Positions 34,666 to 44,247 of a stretch of 64,000 nt of DNA are shown piece by piece (the first letter of the stretch is position 1; the number at the start of each line of letters is the position of its first letter). The DNA comes from Alistipes sp. GTDB taxonomy: Bacteria; Bacteroidota; Bacteroidia; Bacteroidales; Rikenellaceae. Under the pieces are notes generated by a model. That model saw nothing but the letters and a program-made list of their open reading frames with translations. It did no database searches and was not told the origin of the DNA. The stretch lies in the NCBI GenBank assembly GCA_017436185.1, contig JAFSDP010000020.1:1-64000 (forward strand), read 5' to 3'. A program made the position numbers and the translations under genes.

Positions 34666-36075
34666 TTATTTTTTACATTTTTTGCATTTTACCTTCTCGT
34701 CGTAATGGTAGAGTGCCGTCGGATAGCGACCCGTAAAGCAGGCCGTACACAACTCCTCACGGCGTCCCGCCTTGTAGAGGGCCTCCTCGCTCAAGAAACC
34801 GAGCGTATCGGCACCGATGGCCTCTCGCACCTCATCGACCGACAGACGGGCCGAAATCAGCTCGTCGTAGGTCGTCGTATCCACGCCGTAGAAACAAGGC
34901 TCGGTCATCGGGGGCGAAGCAATGCGCACGTGTACCTCCGTAGCACCCGCCTCTTTGAGCATCGTCACGATGCGGCGTGAGGTGGTACCACGCACAATCG
35001 AGTCATCGACCAACACCACACGCTTGCCCTTGACGATGGTTCTCACGGCCGACAGCTTCATTCTCACGCCCTTTTCACGCAGTGCCTGCGTGGGCTGAAT
35101 GAAGGTGCGACCGATGTACTTGTTCTTAATCAGACCCATCTCGTACGGCAGACCGCTTGCCTCGGCATAACCCATTGCGGCACTGAGGCTTGAATCGGGC
35201 ACACCCACTACAATATCGGCATCGGCGGGCTGCTCGTGGAAGAGCAACTTACCCGACTCCTTGCGGTAGGCGTGCACGTTGCACCCCTCAATATCGCTAT
35301 CGGGACGGGCCAGGTAGATGTACTCCATCGAGCACATATCGTGGCGCTTGAACTGCGAGTAGTGGTTCGAGCGGATGCCGTGGTGGTCGATGGTAATCAC
35401 CTCACCGGGCTCCACATCACGAATATACTCGGCACCCAACGTATCGAAGGCACACGTCTCACTTGCAACCACATAGCCCTCACCCAGGCGGCCGATGGCC
35501 AGCGGGTGCAGACCGTGCTTGTCACGGCAGGCATAGATGCGGCGTGAGGTCATCACCAGGAAGGTGAAGGCACCCTCCATCATATTCAGGGCATCCAGGA
35601 TGGCCGTGATGCGGGGGCGGTTGCCCACATTGTCCTTCTTGATGAGGTGGGCCAAAATCTCGCTATCGGAGCTTGACTGGAACAAACTGCCTCGCTTCTC
35701 GAGGTAATTGCGCAACTCCTCGGCATTGACCAGCGAGCCGTTGTTGGCAATCACAAAGTCACCACTGCGGTGGCGGAAAAAGAGCGGCTGCACATTTTCC
35801 AGACGGTTGCCCTCGGCGGCCGTATAGAGCACGTGGCCGATAGCCATCTCGCCCTGCATCGCCTGCAACTCCTCGCCCTTGAACACTTCGGTTACCAGGC
35901 CCTTGCCCTTGATGCGGTGGAACTCACCCTCGGCATCGACGCTCACAATGCCACATCCTTCTTGACCTCGGTGCTGCAAGGCATGCAGACCGTAGTAGGT
36001 CAGCGAAGCGGCGTGCTCGACGCCATAGATGCCGAATACTCCACACTCATCGTGAATCTGACGTTCCATATCCAT
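34666..36075 (-). CDS. purF: Amidophosphoribosyltransferase (Fe-S type)
   Basis: Encodes 469 residues. It is the first committed step of purine synthesis (PRPP plus glutamine to phosphoribosylamine). The N-terminal Ntn glutaminase has its nucleophile at Cys11 (DECGVFG) after a 10-residue propeptide, as in the Bacillus-type enzyme. The PRPP loop is [14 protein letters not shown]. Cysteines in DMCSMEY, TEPCFYG and LCTACFTG match the four [4Fe-4S] ligands of B. subtilis PurF, suggesting an oxygen-sensitive form. An alternative ATG lies two codons downstream. Confidence 0.96.
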   Translation of the reverse strand: MDMERQIHDECGVFGIYGVEHAASLTYYGLHALQHRGQEGCGIVSVDAEGEFHRIKGKGLVTEVFKGEELQAMQGEMAIGHVLYTAAEGNRLENVQPLFFRHRSGDFVIANNGSLVNAEELRNYLEKRGSLFQSSSDSEILAHLIKKDNVGNRPRITAILDALNMMEGAFTFLVMTSRRIYACRDKHGLHPLAIGRLGEGYVVASETCAFDTLGAEYIRDVEPGEVITIDHHGIRSNHYSQFKRHDMCSMEYIYLARPDSDIEGCNVHAYRKESGKLLFHEQPADADIVVGVPDSSLSAAMGYAEASGLPYEMGLIKNKYIGRTFIQPTQALREKGVRMKLSAVRTIVKGKRVVLVDDSIVRGTTSRRIVTMLKEAGATEVHVRIASPPMTEPCFYGVDTTTYDELISARLSVDEVREAIGADTLGFLSEEALYKAGRREELCTACFTGRYPTALYHYDEKVKCKKCKK

Positions 36076-36101
36076 TTTCTTCTACTTGCTTGGTTGTGTC
36101 T

Positions 36102-36818
36102 TTACGCTTCGAGCTGCTCAAGGCGGCTCAAAATCTCCTCATAAGCCTCACGCACGCCACCCAAATCGCGGCGGAAACGGTCGTGATCGAGCTTCTCGCC
36201 CGTCGTAGCATCCCACAAACGGCAGGTGTCGGGCGAGAGTTCATCGGCCAGCACCATCGTACCATCCGAGAGTTTGCCAAACTCGATTTTGAAATCGACC
36301 AACTTGATGTTGATGCGGCCGAAGAGCTCCTTCAACACCTCGTTGATGTGGCGGGCCATCCGATAAATCTCCTCCAACTCCTCGTAGGTGGCCAATCCCA
36401 ATGCCACGGCGTGGTGGTCGTTCATCAGCGGGTCGCCCAGCTCATCGCTCTTGTAACAGATGTCAAGAATCGTGTTCTTGGGCTCGGTTCCCTCCTCCAC
36501 GCCAAGACGCTTGGCCATCGAGCCGGCAATGACGTTTCTTACGACCACCTCCAGCGGAATGATGGTTGCCTTGCGGCAGAGTTGATCTCGCTCGTTGAGA
36601 GTCGAGAGGTAGTGGGTACGAACACCCGCCCGCTCCAACATCCGAAACAGGATGGTGGAGATGGCGTTGCTCAGGATACCCTTGTTGGCAATTGTTGCCT
36701 TTTTGATATTGTTGAAGGCTGTTGCATCGTCCTTGAAGTGCATTACGACCTCATCGGGATTTGCGGTGGCAAAGACGGTCTTGGCCTTACCTTCATACAA
36801 CATTTCAAGCTGTTCCAT
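36102..36818 (-). CDS. purC: SAICAR synthetase
   Basis: Encodes 238 residues. It couples aspartate to CAIR with ATP. YEGKAKTVF at the N-terminus, VVVRNVIAGSMAKR and the DFKIEFG motif are typical. It lies between purL and purF in the pur operon, with 26-28 nt gaps. Confidence 0.96.
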   Translation of the reverse strand: MEQLEMLYEGKAKTVFATANPDEVVMHFKDDATAFNNIKKATIANKGILSNAISTILFRMLERAGVRTHYLSTLNERDQLCRKATIIPLEVVVRNVIAGSMAKRLGVEEGTEPKNTILDICYKSDELGDPLMNDHHAVALGLATYEELEEIYRMARHINEVLKELFGRINIKLVDFKIEFGKLSDGTMVLADELSPDTCRLWDATTGEKLDHDRFRRDLGGVREAYEEILSRLEQLEA

Positions 36819-36846
36819 AACGCTTAACCTAACCTTTTATAGTGTT

Positions 36847-39800
36847 TTACTTCTTGCGAAAATAGTTCACGGCATTCTCGAACAGGGGCTGGTATTTGTT
36901 ACCGGCGATGTTCTTGAAAAGCTCCTCCTCGTAACGCTCCGTGTGGCCCATCTTACCCAGGATGCGACCATCGGGCGAGATGATACCCTCGATGGCATAC
37001 GACGAGCCATTGGGGTTGTAGGGAGCCTCGGCAGTGGGATTACCCTCGGCATCGACATACTGGAAGGCCACCTGACCACGCTCGAAGAGTTCGCGAGCCA
37101 ACTCCTCGCTTACCACGAACTTACCCTCGCCGTGGCTGACGGCAATGGCGTGCTCCTCGCCGAGCGTGAAGCTCGACAACCAGGGCGAACGGGTCGTGGC
37201 GACACGGGTCGTAACAATCTGCGAAATATGACGGTTGATGTCGTTGCGGAACAACGTCGGCGACTCGGCCGTCACCATTCCTAAGCGACCATAGGGCAGC
37301 AGACCCGACTTCACCAACGCCTGGAAGCCGTTGCAGATACCCAGTACCAAACCGCCACGATCCAACAGGGCGTGAATCTCATCACGCACCTTCTCGTTGT
37401 TCAGCACGCTCACAATCAGTTTGGCCGAGCCATCGGGCTCGTCACCTGCCGAGAAACCACCCGAGAGGGCCAAAATATGGGCCTCACGAATATGGGCGCA
37501 CATCTCGTCAATCGAACGCAGGATGTCATCGCCCTCCAGATTGCACAGCACACTCGTACGCACCTCGGCACCCGCACGACGGAAGGCCTTGGCCGTATCG
37601 TAGTCGCAGTTCGTACCAGGGAAGACGGGCAGATAGGCAATCGGATGCTCGACAGCCTCGCCCGGATAGCAATCGGTGCGATGTTCGGGAGTCGAGGTCA
37701 TCACCTCGGCCGAGTTCTCGCCCACATCGGGATAGATCTTGGCAAACTTGCGACGGTTGGTCTCGAAGAGCTCCTCCAGAGGCATCGAAACACCCTCGAC
37801 GATGAACTCCTCCGACGGAATCGTGCGAGCCACCAACTCCACGCCCTCGCCCGTGAGGTCGCCATCGACCTCCAGAAGAATCGAGCCGTAGGCATAGTCG
37901 TAGAGCGACTGCTCCGAGGCCACACACTCGACACCGATGCCGTTACCGAAGGCCATCTTGGCCAGACCCTCGGCCATACCGCCCATACCTACCGACCAGG
38001 CCGACAGGACACGATCGGCCTCAATCTGGTCGCTCACGAACGTAAAGTTACGCTTGAGCTGGGCCGTATCGGGCATATAGTTCTCCAGCGGGGTGTGGCG
38101 CACCAGGTAGATGTTATGGCCTGCCCCCTTCAAATCGGTCGAAATCACCTGACGGGCATCGACGGTCGTAATACCGAAGGCCATCAGCATCGGCGGCACA
38201 TTGATGTCCTGGAACGTACCCGACATCGAGTCCTTACCGCCAATCGACGGCAGACCCAGTTCCACCTGCATCTTCAGCGCACCCAGCAAGGCCGAGAGGG
38301 GCTTGCCCCACGAGGTCGGCTGCTTGGTCATACGCTCGAAATACTCCTGATACGAGTAGCGCATCTTATCGAAGCGGGCACCGGCAGCCACCACCTTCGC
38401 TGCAGCCTCCACTACGGCATAGGCAGCACCGTGATAGGGGCTCCACGAAGCCAGGTAGGGGTTGTAACCGTAGGCCATCACGCTGGCCGTCGTGGTGTAG
38501 CCATCGACGGGCAGCTTCTGCACCGAAACCTGCGTCTCGCTGCGCTGACGCTTACCACCAAAGGGCATCAGCACGGTCGAACGACCAATCGTCGAGTCGA
38601 ACATCTCGATCAGTCCCTTCTGCGAAACCACGTTCCAATCCTCGTGGTTATTCTTCATACGCTCCTCAACGGTCGCACCCTCCATCTTGCGGAAGAAGGG
38701 GTTGCACTCCTCCACCGCAGCAATAGCAGCCTCGGCGTAGTGCTTGGCACCGGCCGAGTCGATAAACTCACGGCTCAAATCGGCCACCAAACGACCCTTG
38801 TTGAACATACGCATACGGCCCGTATCGGTCACATCGGCCACCTCAACCACCTCGATATTCTCCTCGCGGCAGTAGGCCATAAAGGCGGCTACATCCTTCG
38901 CCTCCACGACCACCGACATACGCTCCTGCGACTCGCTGATGGCCAACTCGGTCGAATTCAGACCGCTGTATTTGGTCGGTACACGGTCCAGATAGATATC
39001 CAATCCATCGGTCAGCTCGCCAATCGCCACGCTGACACCACCGGCACCAAAGTCATTCGATTTCTTAATCAGACGGGTTACCTCGGGGCGGCGGAACAGG
39101 CGCTCCAGCTTACGCTCCTCGGGGGCATTACCCTTCTGCACCTCCGAGCCGCACGACTCCAACGACTTCTCGTCGTGCTCCTTCGACGAACCCGTAGCAC
39201 CGCCGATACCGTCACGACCCGTGCGACCACCCAGGTAGAGGATCTTGTCGCCCGGCGTGGGGCTTTCACGGCGCACATTTTCGGCCTTCACGGCACCTAC
39301 CACGGCACCTACCTCCAGACGCTTGGCCACATAACCGTCGTGATAGACCTCACGCACGTGGGTCGTAGCCAGACCAATCTGGTTGCCGTAGCTCGAGTAG
39401 CCGGCTGCGGCCTTCTTCGAGATGATGCTCTGCGGCAGCTTGCCCGGAAGGGTCTCGGCCACCGGCTGGTAGATGTTACCCGCACCGGTCACTCGCATCG
39501 CCTGATAGACGTAGCTGCGGCCCGACAACGGGTCACGGATGGCACCGCCCAGACAGGTCGAAGCACCACCGAAGGGCTCAATTTCGGTCGGGTGGTTGTG
39601 GGTCTCGTTCTTGAACTGCAAAAGCCAACGCTCGGTCTCGCCATCCACATCGACATCCACAAAGATCGAGCAGGCATTGTTCTCCTCGCTCTGCTCCATA
39701 TCGTCCAGCAGGCCACGCTTGCGCAGCACACGGGCACCAATCGTGGCCATATCCATCAGACAGAGGGGCTTATGCTCACGGCCCAACTCACGACGGATAT

Positions 39801-40554
39801 TCAGATAGAGGGCCAACGTACCCTCCAGCTCCTCCTTGAGGAACGACTCCTCGACCGTAATCCCCTCCAACTCGGTGGTGAAGGTGGTATGGCGGCAGTG
39901 GTCGCTCCAATAGGTATCCAGAATGCGCAACTCGGTCTCCATCGGGTCACGCTCCTCGCTGCGGAAGTAACGCACCACCTCGGCCAAATCGTCGGCATTC
40001 ATCGCCAGCCCCATCTGCTTGCAGTAGGGGGCCAGCTCCTCGGGCTTCATCTCACGGAAACCCTCCAACACCTTGACCGGAATCACCTCGGCCTGCTCCT
40101 GCTCGGAGAGGATGTCGAGGTTCTTTTCGCGTGACTCCACGGCATTGATGTAGTAGTGGCGAATCTTCTGCAACGCCTCCTCCGAGACCCCCTTGTCGAA
40201 AATCAAGAGTTTCGACGACCGGATGCGCACATCGGCCGTCGGCTCAACCAGGCGGACACAATCCACGGCCGAAGCGGCACGCTGGTCAAACTGACCGGGC
40301 AGGAACTCTACGGCCAGGTAGGGGGTGTCGCTTAAGGGGCTCTCGTCGGTCACCGTGTCGGTCACCACCTCGCCAAAGACGCCGTAGCGGCACTTCTCCT
40401 TCAATTCCTCCGAAAAACCGAAGAGGTCATAGACGCAGACCAGACGCAGCGAGGCGATATTCAGATTCAGGTTCAGATTCAGTTCTCGCTTCAGGCTCTC
40501 GGCCTCGACACGAAAACGCTCCTTCTTCTCAACGTATATACGAAAATTTTTCAT
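36847..40554 (-). CDS. purL: FGAM synthase, single-chain long form
   Basis: Encodes 1235 residues. It converts FGAR to FGAM using glutamine and ATP. The N-terminal PurS-like part is followed by two AIR-synthetase-like halves and a C-terminal class I glutaminase with an intact catalytic Cys (VLGICNGFQAL). This is the long enzyme, so separate purS and purQ genes are not needed. The N-terminus contains an in-frame hexamer tandem repeat coding for alternating Leu-Asn (40459-40482). ATG 40554 is used; a GTG just before it is the alternative. Confidence 0.97.
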   Translation of the reverse strand: MKNFRIYVEKKERFRVEAESLKRELNLNLNLNIASLRLVCVYDLFGFSEELKEKCRYGVFGEVVTDTVTDESPLSDTPYLAVEFLPGQFDQRAASAVDCVRLVEPTADVRIRSSKLLIFDKGVSEEALQKIRHYYINAVESREKNLDILSEQEQAEVIPVKVLEGFREMKPEELAPYCKQMGLAMNADDLAEVVRYFRSEERDPMETELRILDTYWSDHCRHTTFTTELEGITVEESFLKEELEGTLALYLNIRRELGREHKPLCLMDMATIGARVLRKRGLLDDMEQSEENNACSIFVDVDVDGETERWLLQFKNETHNHPTEIEPFGGASTCLGGAIRDPLSGRSYVYQAMRVTGAGNIYQPVAETLPGKLPQSIISKKAAAGYSSYGNQIGLATTHVREVYHDGYVAKRLEVGAVVGAVKAENVRRESPTPGDKILYLGGRTGRDGIGGATGSSKEHDEKSLESCGSEVQKGNAPEERKLERLFRRPEVTRLIKKSNDFGAGGVSVAIGELTDGLDIYLDRVPTKYSGLNSTELAISESQERMSVVVEAKDVAAFMAYCREENIEVVEVADVTDTGRMRMFNKGRLVADLSREFIDSAGAKHYAEAAIAAVEECNPFFRKMEGATVEERMKNNHEDWNVVSQKGLIEMFDSTIGRSTVLMPFGGKRQRSETQVSVQKLPVDGYTTTASVMAYGYNPYLASWSPYHGAAYAVVEAAAKVVAAGARFDKMRYSYQEYFERMTKQPTSWGKPLSALLGALKMQVELGLPSIGGKDSMSGTFQDINVPPMLMAFGITTVDARQVISTDLKGAGHNIYLVRHTPLENYMPDTAQLKRNFTFVSDQIEADRVLSAWSVGMGGMAEGLAKMAFGNGIGVECVASEQSLYDYAYGSILLEVDGDLTGEGVELVARTIPSEEFIVEGVSMPLEELFETNRRKFAKIYPDVGENSAEVMTSTPEHRTDCYPGEAVEHPIAYLPVFPGTNCDYDTAKAFRRAGAEVRTSVLCNLEGDDILRSIDEMCAHIREAHILALSGGFSAGDEPDGSAKLIVSVLNNEKVRDEIHALLDRGGLVLGICNGFQALVKSGLLPYGRLGMVTAESPTLFRNDINRHISQIVTTRVATTRSPWLSSFTLGEEHAIAVSHGEGKFVVSEELARELFERGQVAFQYVDAEGNPTAEAPYNPNGSSYAIEGIISPDGRILGKMGHTERYEEELFKNIAGNKYQPLFENAVNYFRKK

Positions 40555-40582
40555 CACTAAATTTGTGTGTTGCTTCTTTATC

Positions 40583-41050
40583 TTAAATCTCCACCTTCAG
40601 TACATCCTCGGTCTGCTTTTGGCGGAAGGCCTCCAACTTGGCAGCCAGCTCGTCGTTCGAGAGGGCCAGCATCGAGATGGCATACAGGGCGGCATTCTTG
40701 GCACCGTCGATGGCCATCGTGGCTACGGGAATACCCGAGGGCATCTGCACAATCGAGAGCAGCGAATCCAGCCCGTTGAGGGCCTTCGAACGCACGGGAA
40801 TACCAATCACCGGCAGGGTCGTCATCGCAGCAATCACACCCGGCAGGTGGGCGGCACCGCCCGCACCGGCAATGATAACCTTCAAGCCACGCTCCTTGGC
40901 ACCCTTGGTCCACTCGGCCAGGGCATCAGGGGCACGGTGGGCACTGATGACACGCTTCTCGTACTCGATCCCGAACTGCTCCAGGGTCTTGATGGCTCCG
41001 CTCATTACCTCGTAATCGCTTGCCGAGCCCATAATCACTCCTACTTTCAT
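40583..41050 (-). CDS. purE: N5-CAIR mutase PurE
   Basis: Encodes 155 residues. It moves the carboxylate of N5-CAIR to CAIR (class I), or carboxylates AIR directly if class [19 protein letters not shown] and [10 protein letters not shown] are the phosphate- and substrate-binding motifs. No purK is found in this window, so it must be elsewhere or absent. It is the first gene of the pur operon, 33 nt downstream of an intrinsic terminator that ends a structured leader, and no separate promoter is visible in between. Confidence 0.95.
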   Translation of the reverse strand: MKVGVIMGSASDYEVMSGAIKTLEQFGIEYEKRVISAHRAPDALAEWTKGAKERGLKVIIAGAGGAAHLPGVIAAMTTLPVIGIPVRSKALNGLDSLLSIVQMPSGIPVATMAIDGAKNAALYAISMLALSNDELAAKLEAFRQKQTEDVLKVEI

Positions 41051-41083
41051 ATCTTAAGTTTTTATCTGATTTTGCTAACAAAA

Positions 41084-41112
41084 AGCCGCCATATTCCTAC
41101 GGAATGGCGGCT
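41084..41112 (-). terminator. Intrinsic terminator upstream of purE
   Basis: On the minus strand AGCCGCCATTCC pairs with GGAATATGGCGGCT (AT bulge) and is followed by TTTTT. It lies 34 nt before the purE ATG in the direction of transcription. Confidence 0.8.
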
Positions 41113-41118
41113 ATCTTC

Positions 41119-41262
41119 TTATCTTTTGGCACTATAAGGGTGCTTGGCAACCCACGGGGCCGAGGCCTCGTACATCAGAGCGTGCGACAAACCGCACACC
41201 CGACCAACTGAACAGCATCGACTGTATCGTTGGCGAAAATCAATATGATTTGTTTTCACCAT
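41119..41262 (-). CDS. Possible 47-residue leader peptide upstream of purE
   Basis: The frame starts at ATG 41262 (MVKTNHIDFRQRYSRCCSVG) and stops at TAA 41121-41119, just ahead of the terminator. It is rich in Arg, Ser and Cys, with no family resemblance. It may be a translated leader, a small protein, or a chance frame within a structured RNA; the sequence does not decide. Confidence 0.3.
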   Translation of the reverse strand: MVKTNHIDFRQRYSRCCSVGRVCGLSHALMYEASAPWVAKHPYSAKR

Positions 41263-41284
41263 GCCCTTGAAACCAATTAACGCA

Positions 41285-41292
41285 CAAAGATA
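41285..41292 (-). promoter_or_regulatory. -7 box of the purE operon
   Basis: The minus strand reads TATCTTTG. It lies between the pyrB terminator and the purE leader and is the only clear promoter for the purE-to-folD cluster. Confidence 0.6.
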
Positions 41293-41310
41293 CAAAAAAT
41301 AAAAACAATA

Positions 41311-41334
41311 GAATGTGTCGCAAGGGACACATTC
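41311..41334 (-). terminator. Terminator of pyrB
   Basis: A perfect 9-bp stem GAATGTGTC / GACACATTC with a 6-nt loop. On the minus strand it is followed by TATTGTTTTTATTTTTTG. Confidence 0.8.
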
Positions 41335-41370
41335 TACTGACAATTTATTAACATTTGTTTTCGACGGCGA

Positions 41371-42456
41371 TTACTTGGCCTTGGCCTCGCAATAGGCGCA
41401 GCGCAACGTGCCATCTTCGGAGTAGCGGAAAATCTGATCGACATCCTCGGTTGAGGAGATGCAGCACTTGTTGTGGCAGACGTGGCCATCCTGAATGTAG
41501 TTCTCGTTGAAGACGGGGGTGTGGTCGAAAGGCTTGTTCTCGTCGGCCCACTGCAAGAGGGTGTAGATGAGCGCCATACGCACAAACTTACCATTCTCGA
41601 CCTGGCGGAAATAGACGGCACGCTTGTCGTTATCGACCTCACGTTTAATCTCATTGACACGGGGCAGCGGGTGGAGAATAATCATATCTTCACGGGCACT
41701 CTTCAGCTTCTCCAGATCCAGCACGAAGCTATCCTTCACACGGTCGAACTCCTCCTCGTCCAGGAAACGCTCTTTCTGCACACGGGTCATATAGAGGATA
41801 TCCAACTCACCCATCACCTCCTCCATGGTGCGGACCTCGCTGAATTCGAGGTTCGAGTTGGCACGCATCTCCTTGAGCATATAACTCGGCAGACGCAGCT
41901 CCTCGGGCGAGATCAGAATGACACGGATACCCTCCTCACGCGACAACGCCTTGATGAGCGAATGGACCGTGCGACCGAACTTCAAATCGCCGCAGAAACC
42001 AATCGTAAGGTTGTTCAGGCGACCCTTCTCACGCTTGATGGTCAGGAGGTCGGTCAGCGTCTGCGTCGGGTGGGCGTGGCTGCCGTCACCGGCATTGATG
42101 ACCGGAATACCTGCATACTGCGAGGCTACGAGCGGAGCACCCTCCTTGAAGTGGCGCATAGCAATGATGTCGGCAAAGCAACGAATCACACGCACCGTAT
42201 CGGCCACCGTCTCGCCCTTCGATACGGACGAAGAGGCGGCATCCGAGAAGCCGATCACCTGACCACCCAGCTCCAGCATAGCGGAGGTGAAGCTCAATCG
42301 GGTGCGGGTCGAAGGCTCGTAGAAGAGCGTTGCGAGTTTCTTGCCTTTGCAGGCCTCACGATACTTCTCGCGGTTGGCAATAATATCCTCGGCCAGCGAG
42401 ACGATTTGGTGAATTTCCTGAACCGAAAGGTCGGTCGGATCGATCAAATGACGCAT
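41371..42456 (-). CDS. pyrB: Aspartate carbamoyltransferase with fused PyrI-type zinc domain
   Basis: Encodes 361 residues; a normal catalytic chain is about 305-310. It makes carbamoyl aspartate from carbamoyl phosphate and aspartate. The carbamoyl phosphate loop STRTRLSF, the 80s loop, HPTQTLTDL and HPLPRVNEI are intact. The extra C-terminal 50 residues carry Cys327-x4-Cys332 and Cys353-x2-Cys356 (CHNKCC, then CAYC), the exact spacing of the zinc site in the regulatory chain PyrI. The allosteric nucleotide-binding half of PyrI is missing. Fused PyrB-PyrI forms are known in a few bacteria such as Thermotoga. Nucleotide regulation at the enzyme level is therefore probably lost or changed. No separate pyrI is in the cluster. 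Confidence 0.93.
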   Translation of the reverse strand: MRHLIDPTDLSVQEIHQIVSLAEDIIANREKYREACKGKKLATLFYEPSTRTRLSFTSAMLELGGQVIGFSDAASSSVSKGETVADTVRVIRCFADIIAMRHFKEGAPLVASQYAGIPVINAGDGSHAHPTQTLTDLLTIKREKGRLNNLTIGFCGDLKFGRTVHSLIKALSREEGIRVILISPEELRLPSYMLKEMRANSNLEFSEVRTMEEVMGELDILYMTRVQKERFLDEEEFDRVKDSFVLDLEKLKSAREDMIILHPLPRVNEIKREVDNDKRAVYFRQVENGKFVRMALIYTLLQWADENKPFDHTPVFNENYIQDGHVCHNKCCISSTEDVDQIFRYSEDGTLRCAYCEAKAK

Positions 42457-42606
42457 AAGTAAAGAAAATGCAAAATTTAGAATTCAAAATTTTCGTGATG
42501 GGGTGTGTAAAAGTGCCCCAACAACAACGGCTGCATTTTGATTTCAGAGGAGCAGATTTTGCGCCGCCCGCAAGCGAAGTGCAAAATATGCCCTATAAAA
42601 TCGAAA
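42457..42606. repeat. Palindromic element at the 3' end of pyrE
   Basis: GATTTCAGAGGAGCAGATTTTGC ... GCAAAATATGCCCTATAAAATC (42539-42602) matches the terminal inverted repeats of the elements after asd and lysC but has a short inner hairpin (CGCC-GCCCGCAAGC). It stops 4 nt short of the pyrE stop codon. An AT-rich GAATTCAAAATTTTC tract lies on the pyrB side. Confidence 0.7.
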
Positions 42607-43236
42607 TTACTTCATCCAGCTCTCGTCCGAGGGGTTATTGCGGAACTTGATAAGGCGCTCCTTGTCCTCTACTTTGATGTAGCCCTCCTCGGCAGCCACC
42701 TCTACCAGGGCGTCGAGGTTCGAGAGCGAGTAGTTGATGACGTTGGCCTCGGCCATACGATCCAGACCCTTCTTCATACCGTAGGTGAAGATCGAAGCGA
42801 CACCCAACACCTCGGCACCGGCCTCACGCAGGGCATTGACCACCTCGATGCACGAGCCACCCGTCGAGATCAGGTCCTCGATAACGACCACCTTCTGGCC
42901 CTTCTCCAACTTACCCTCAATCTGGTTGCCACGGCCGTGATCCTTCTGACCCGAGCGTACGTAACCCATCGGCATATCGAGGATGGTGGCGGTGATGGCA
43001 GCGTGGGCGATACCGGCCGTCGAGGTACCCATCAGCACCTCGGCCTCGGGGAACTTCGTGCGGACAATCTCAGCCAGACCGGCCTCGACGTGTTTACGCA
43101 CCTCCACAGCCGTCAGCGTCAGACGGTTGTCGCAATAGATCGGGCTCTTGATACCGCTGGCCCAGGTGAACGGCTGATCGGGACGCAAAAAGACGGCACC
43201 AATCGAAAGCAAATCTTTGGCAATAAGTTTCTCCAT
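42607..43236 (-). CDS. pyrE: Orotate phosphoribosyltransferase
   Basis: Encodes 209 residues. It joins orotate to PRPP to give OMP. The PRPP-binding motif [14 protein letters not shown] and the flexible loop with [11 protein letters not shown] are clear. It lies 23 nt after the glutaredoxin-like gene in the pyr cluster. Confidence 0.96.
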   Translation of the reverse strand: MEKLIAKDLLSIGAVFLRPDQPFTWASGIKSPIYCDNRLTLTAVEVRKHVEAGLAEIVRTKFPEAEVLMGTSTAGIAHAAITATILDMPMGYVRSGQKDHGRGNQIEGKLEKGQKVVVIEDLISTGGSCIEVVNALREAGAEVLGVASIFTYGMKKGLDRMAEANVINYSLSNLDALVEVAAEEGYIKVEDKERLIKFRNNPSDESWMK

Positions 43237-43259
43237 AACGCTATTTTGTTTTTGTTTGT

Positions 43260-43520
43260 TTATTCGAGTGCTTGACGCAACAACGGCTCCACCTCGTCGG
43301 GGTAAATCGCCCCTTCGTGCACCTTCACCCCATCGATGTAGAGGGTCGGCACATAGTAGTAGTCGAACTGATTGGCACGCTCGGCCTCTTCCGACTCCTC
43401 GATAAGTTCGATTTCGAGCGACTGAAATTCACTCTTTTGTGCCTTCAACTCCTCGATGTAGCGCAATGCCTTCTTGCAGAAAGGACAATTCTTCAGGTAG
43501 AACAGTTGTACGTGTTTCAT
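43260..43520 (-). CDS. Glutaredoxin/thioredoxin-fold protein
   Basis: Encodes 86 residues with the redox motif CPFC (residues 12-15) near the N-terminus and the cis-Pro segment YVPTLYIDG, so a single glutaredoxin-like domain. It sits 1 nt after pyrF and before pyrE, firmly inside the pyr operon. The partner is unknown; a link to the iron-sulfur PyrK/PyrD pair or another redox protein is only suggested by position. Confidence 0.85.
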   Translation of the reverse strand: MKHVQLFYLKNCPFCKKALRYIEELKAQKSEFQSLEIELIEESEEAERANQFDYYYVPTLYIDGVKVHEGAIYPDEVEPLLRQALE

Positions 43521-43521
43521 A

Positions 43522-44232
43522 TTATTCGTTCAAAAACTCTTCGACACAACGACGGTAGGCTGCCACGGGGTCGGCAGCTGCCGTGATGGGGCGACCCACC
43601 ACGATGAAGTCCGAGCCAATCTCACGGGCACGGGCCGGGGTCGTCACACGCACCTGGTCACCCACCTCGCCATCGGCAAAGCGCACACCCGGGGTGATGG
43701 TCAAGAAATTCATACCGCACTCTTTCTTGACCATACCTGCCTCGAGGGGCGAGCAAACCACACCATCCAGACCTGCCTCGTAGGTGTTGCGGGCATACTT
43801 GACGATGGTGTCGTTGATCGAGGCACCGATGAGCAACTCACGCTGCATACGCTCCTCGCTCGTAGAGGTGAGCTGCGTCACGGCAATCAGCAGCGGGCAC
43901 GAGCCATCCTCACGCGTCAAACCCTCCTTGGCGGCACGCATCATATCGATCGTACCTGCGGCGTGCACGTTGGTCATATCGACATCGAGACGCGACAAAA
44001 CGGCCATCGCCTTCTTCACCGTATTGGGAATGTCGTGCAATTTCAGGTCCAAAAATATCTTGTGACCACGACGCTTGATCTCACGGACAATCGAGGGGCC
44101 CTCGGCATAGTAGAGCTCCATACCGATTTTGAGGAAAGGTTTGCGCTCCTCATCCTTGAACAAATCGAGGAAACGGAACGTATCTTCTGCCGACTTGAAG
44201 TCACAGGCAATAATCACATCTCGCTGAATCAT
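43522..44232 (-). CDS. pyrF: Orotidine 5'-phosphate decarboxylase
   Basis: Encodes 236 residues. It decarboxylates OMP to UMP. The catalytic Asp-Lys-x-x-Asp array is [13 protein letters not shown], with Lys in LKIGMEL and the phosphate-binding VTPGVRF near the C-terminus. It lies 15 nt after pyrD in the operon. Confidence 0.96.
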   Translation of the reverse strand: MIQRDVIIACDFKSAEDTFRFLDLFKDEERKPFLKIGMELYYAEGPSIVREIKRRGHKIFLDLKLHDIPNTVKKAMAVLSRLDVDMTNVHAAGTIDMMRAAKEGLTREDGSCPLLIAVTQLTSTSEERMQRELLIGASINDTIVKYARNTYEAGLDGVVCSPLEAGMVKKECGMNFLTITPGVRFADGEVGDQVRVTTPARAREIGSDFIVVGRPITAAADPVAAYRRCVEEFLNE

Positions 44233-44247
44233 AACTATATAGGTTTT

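Larger units (their letters stand above)
41083..41280 (-). ncRNA. Structured leader of the purE operon, candidate attenuator
   Basis: Transcription from the TATCTTTG box at 41292-41285 would give a leader of about 195 nt. It contains hairpins GTGCG-GTTTGT-CGCAC, CGAGGCCTCG and GGGTTGC-CAA-GCACCC, and ends with an intrinsic terminator just before purE. It does not match a riboswitch class I know. It also encloses a 47-codon open frame (41262-41119), so leader-peptide attenuation is equally possible. Confidence 0.55.
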
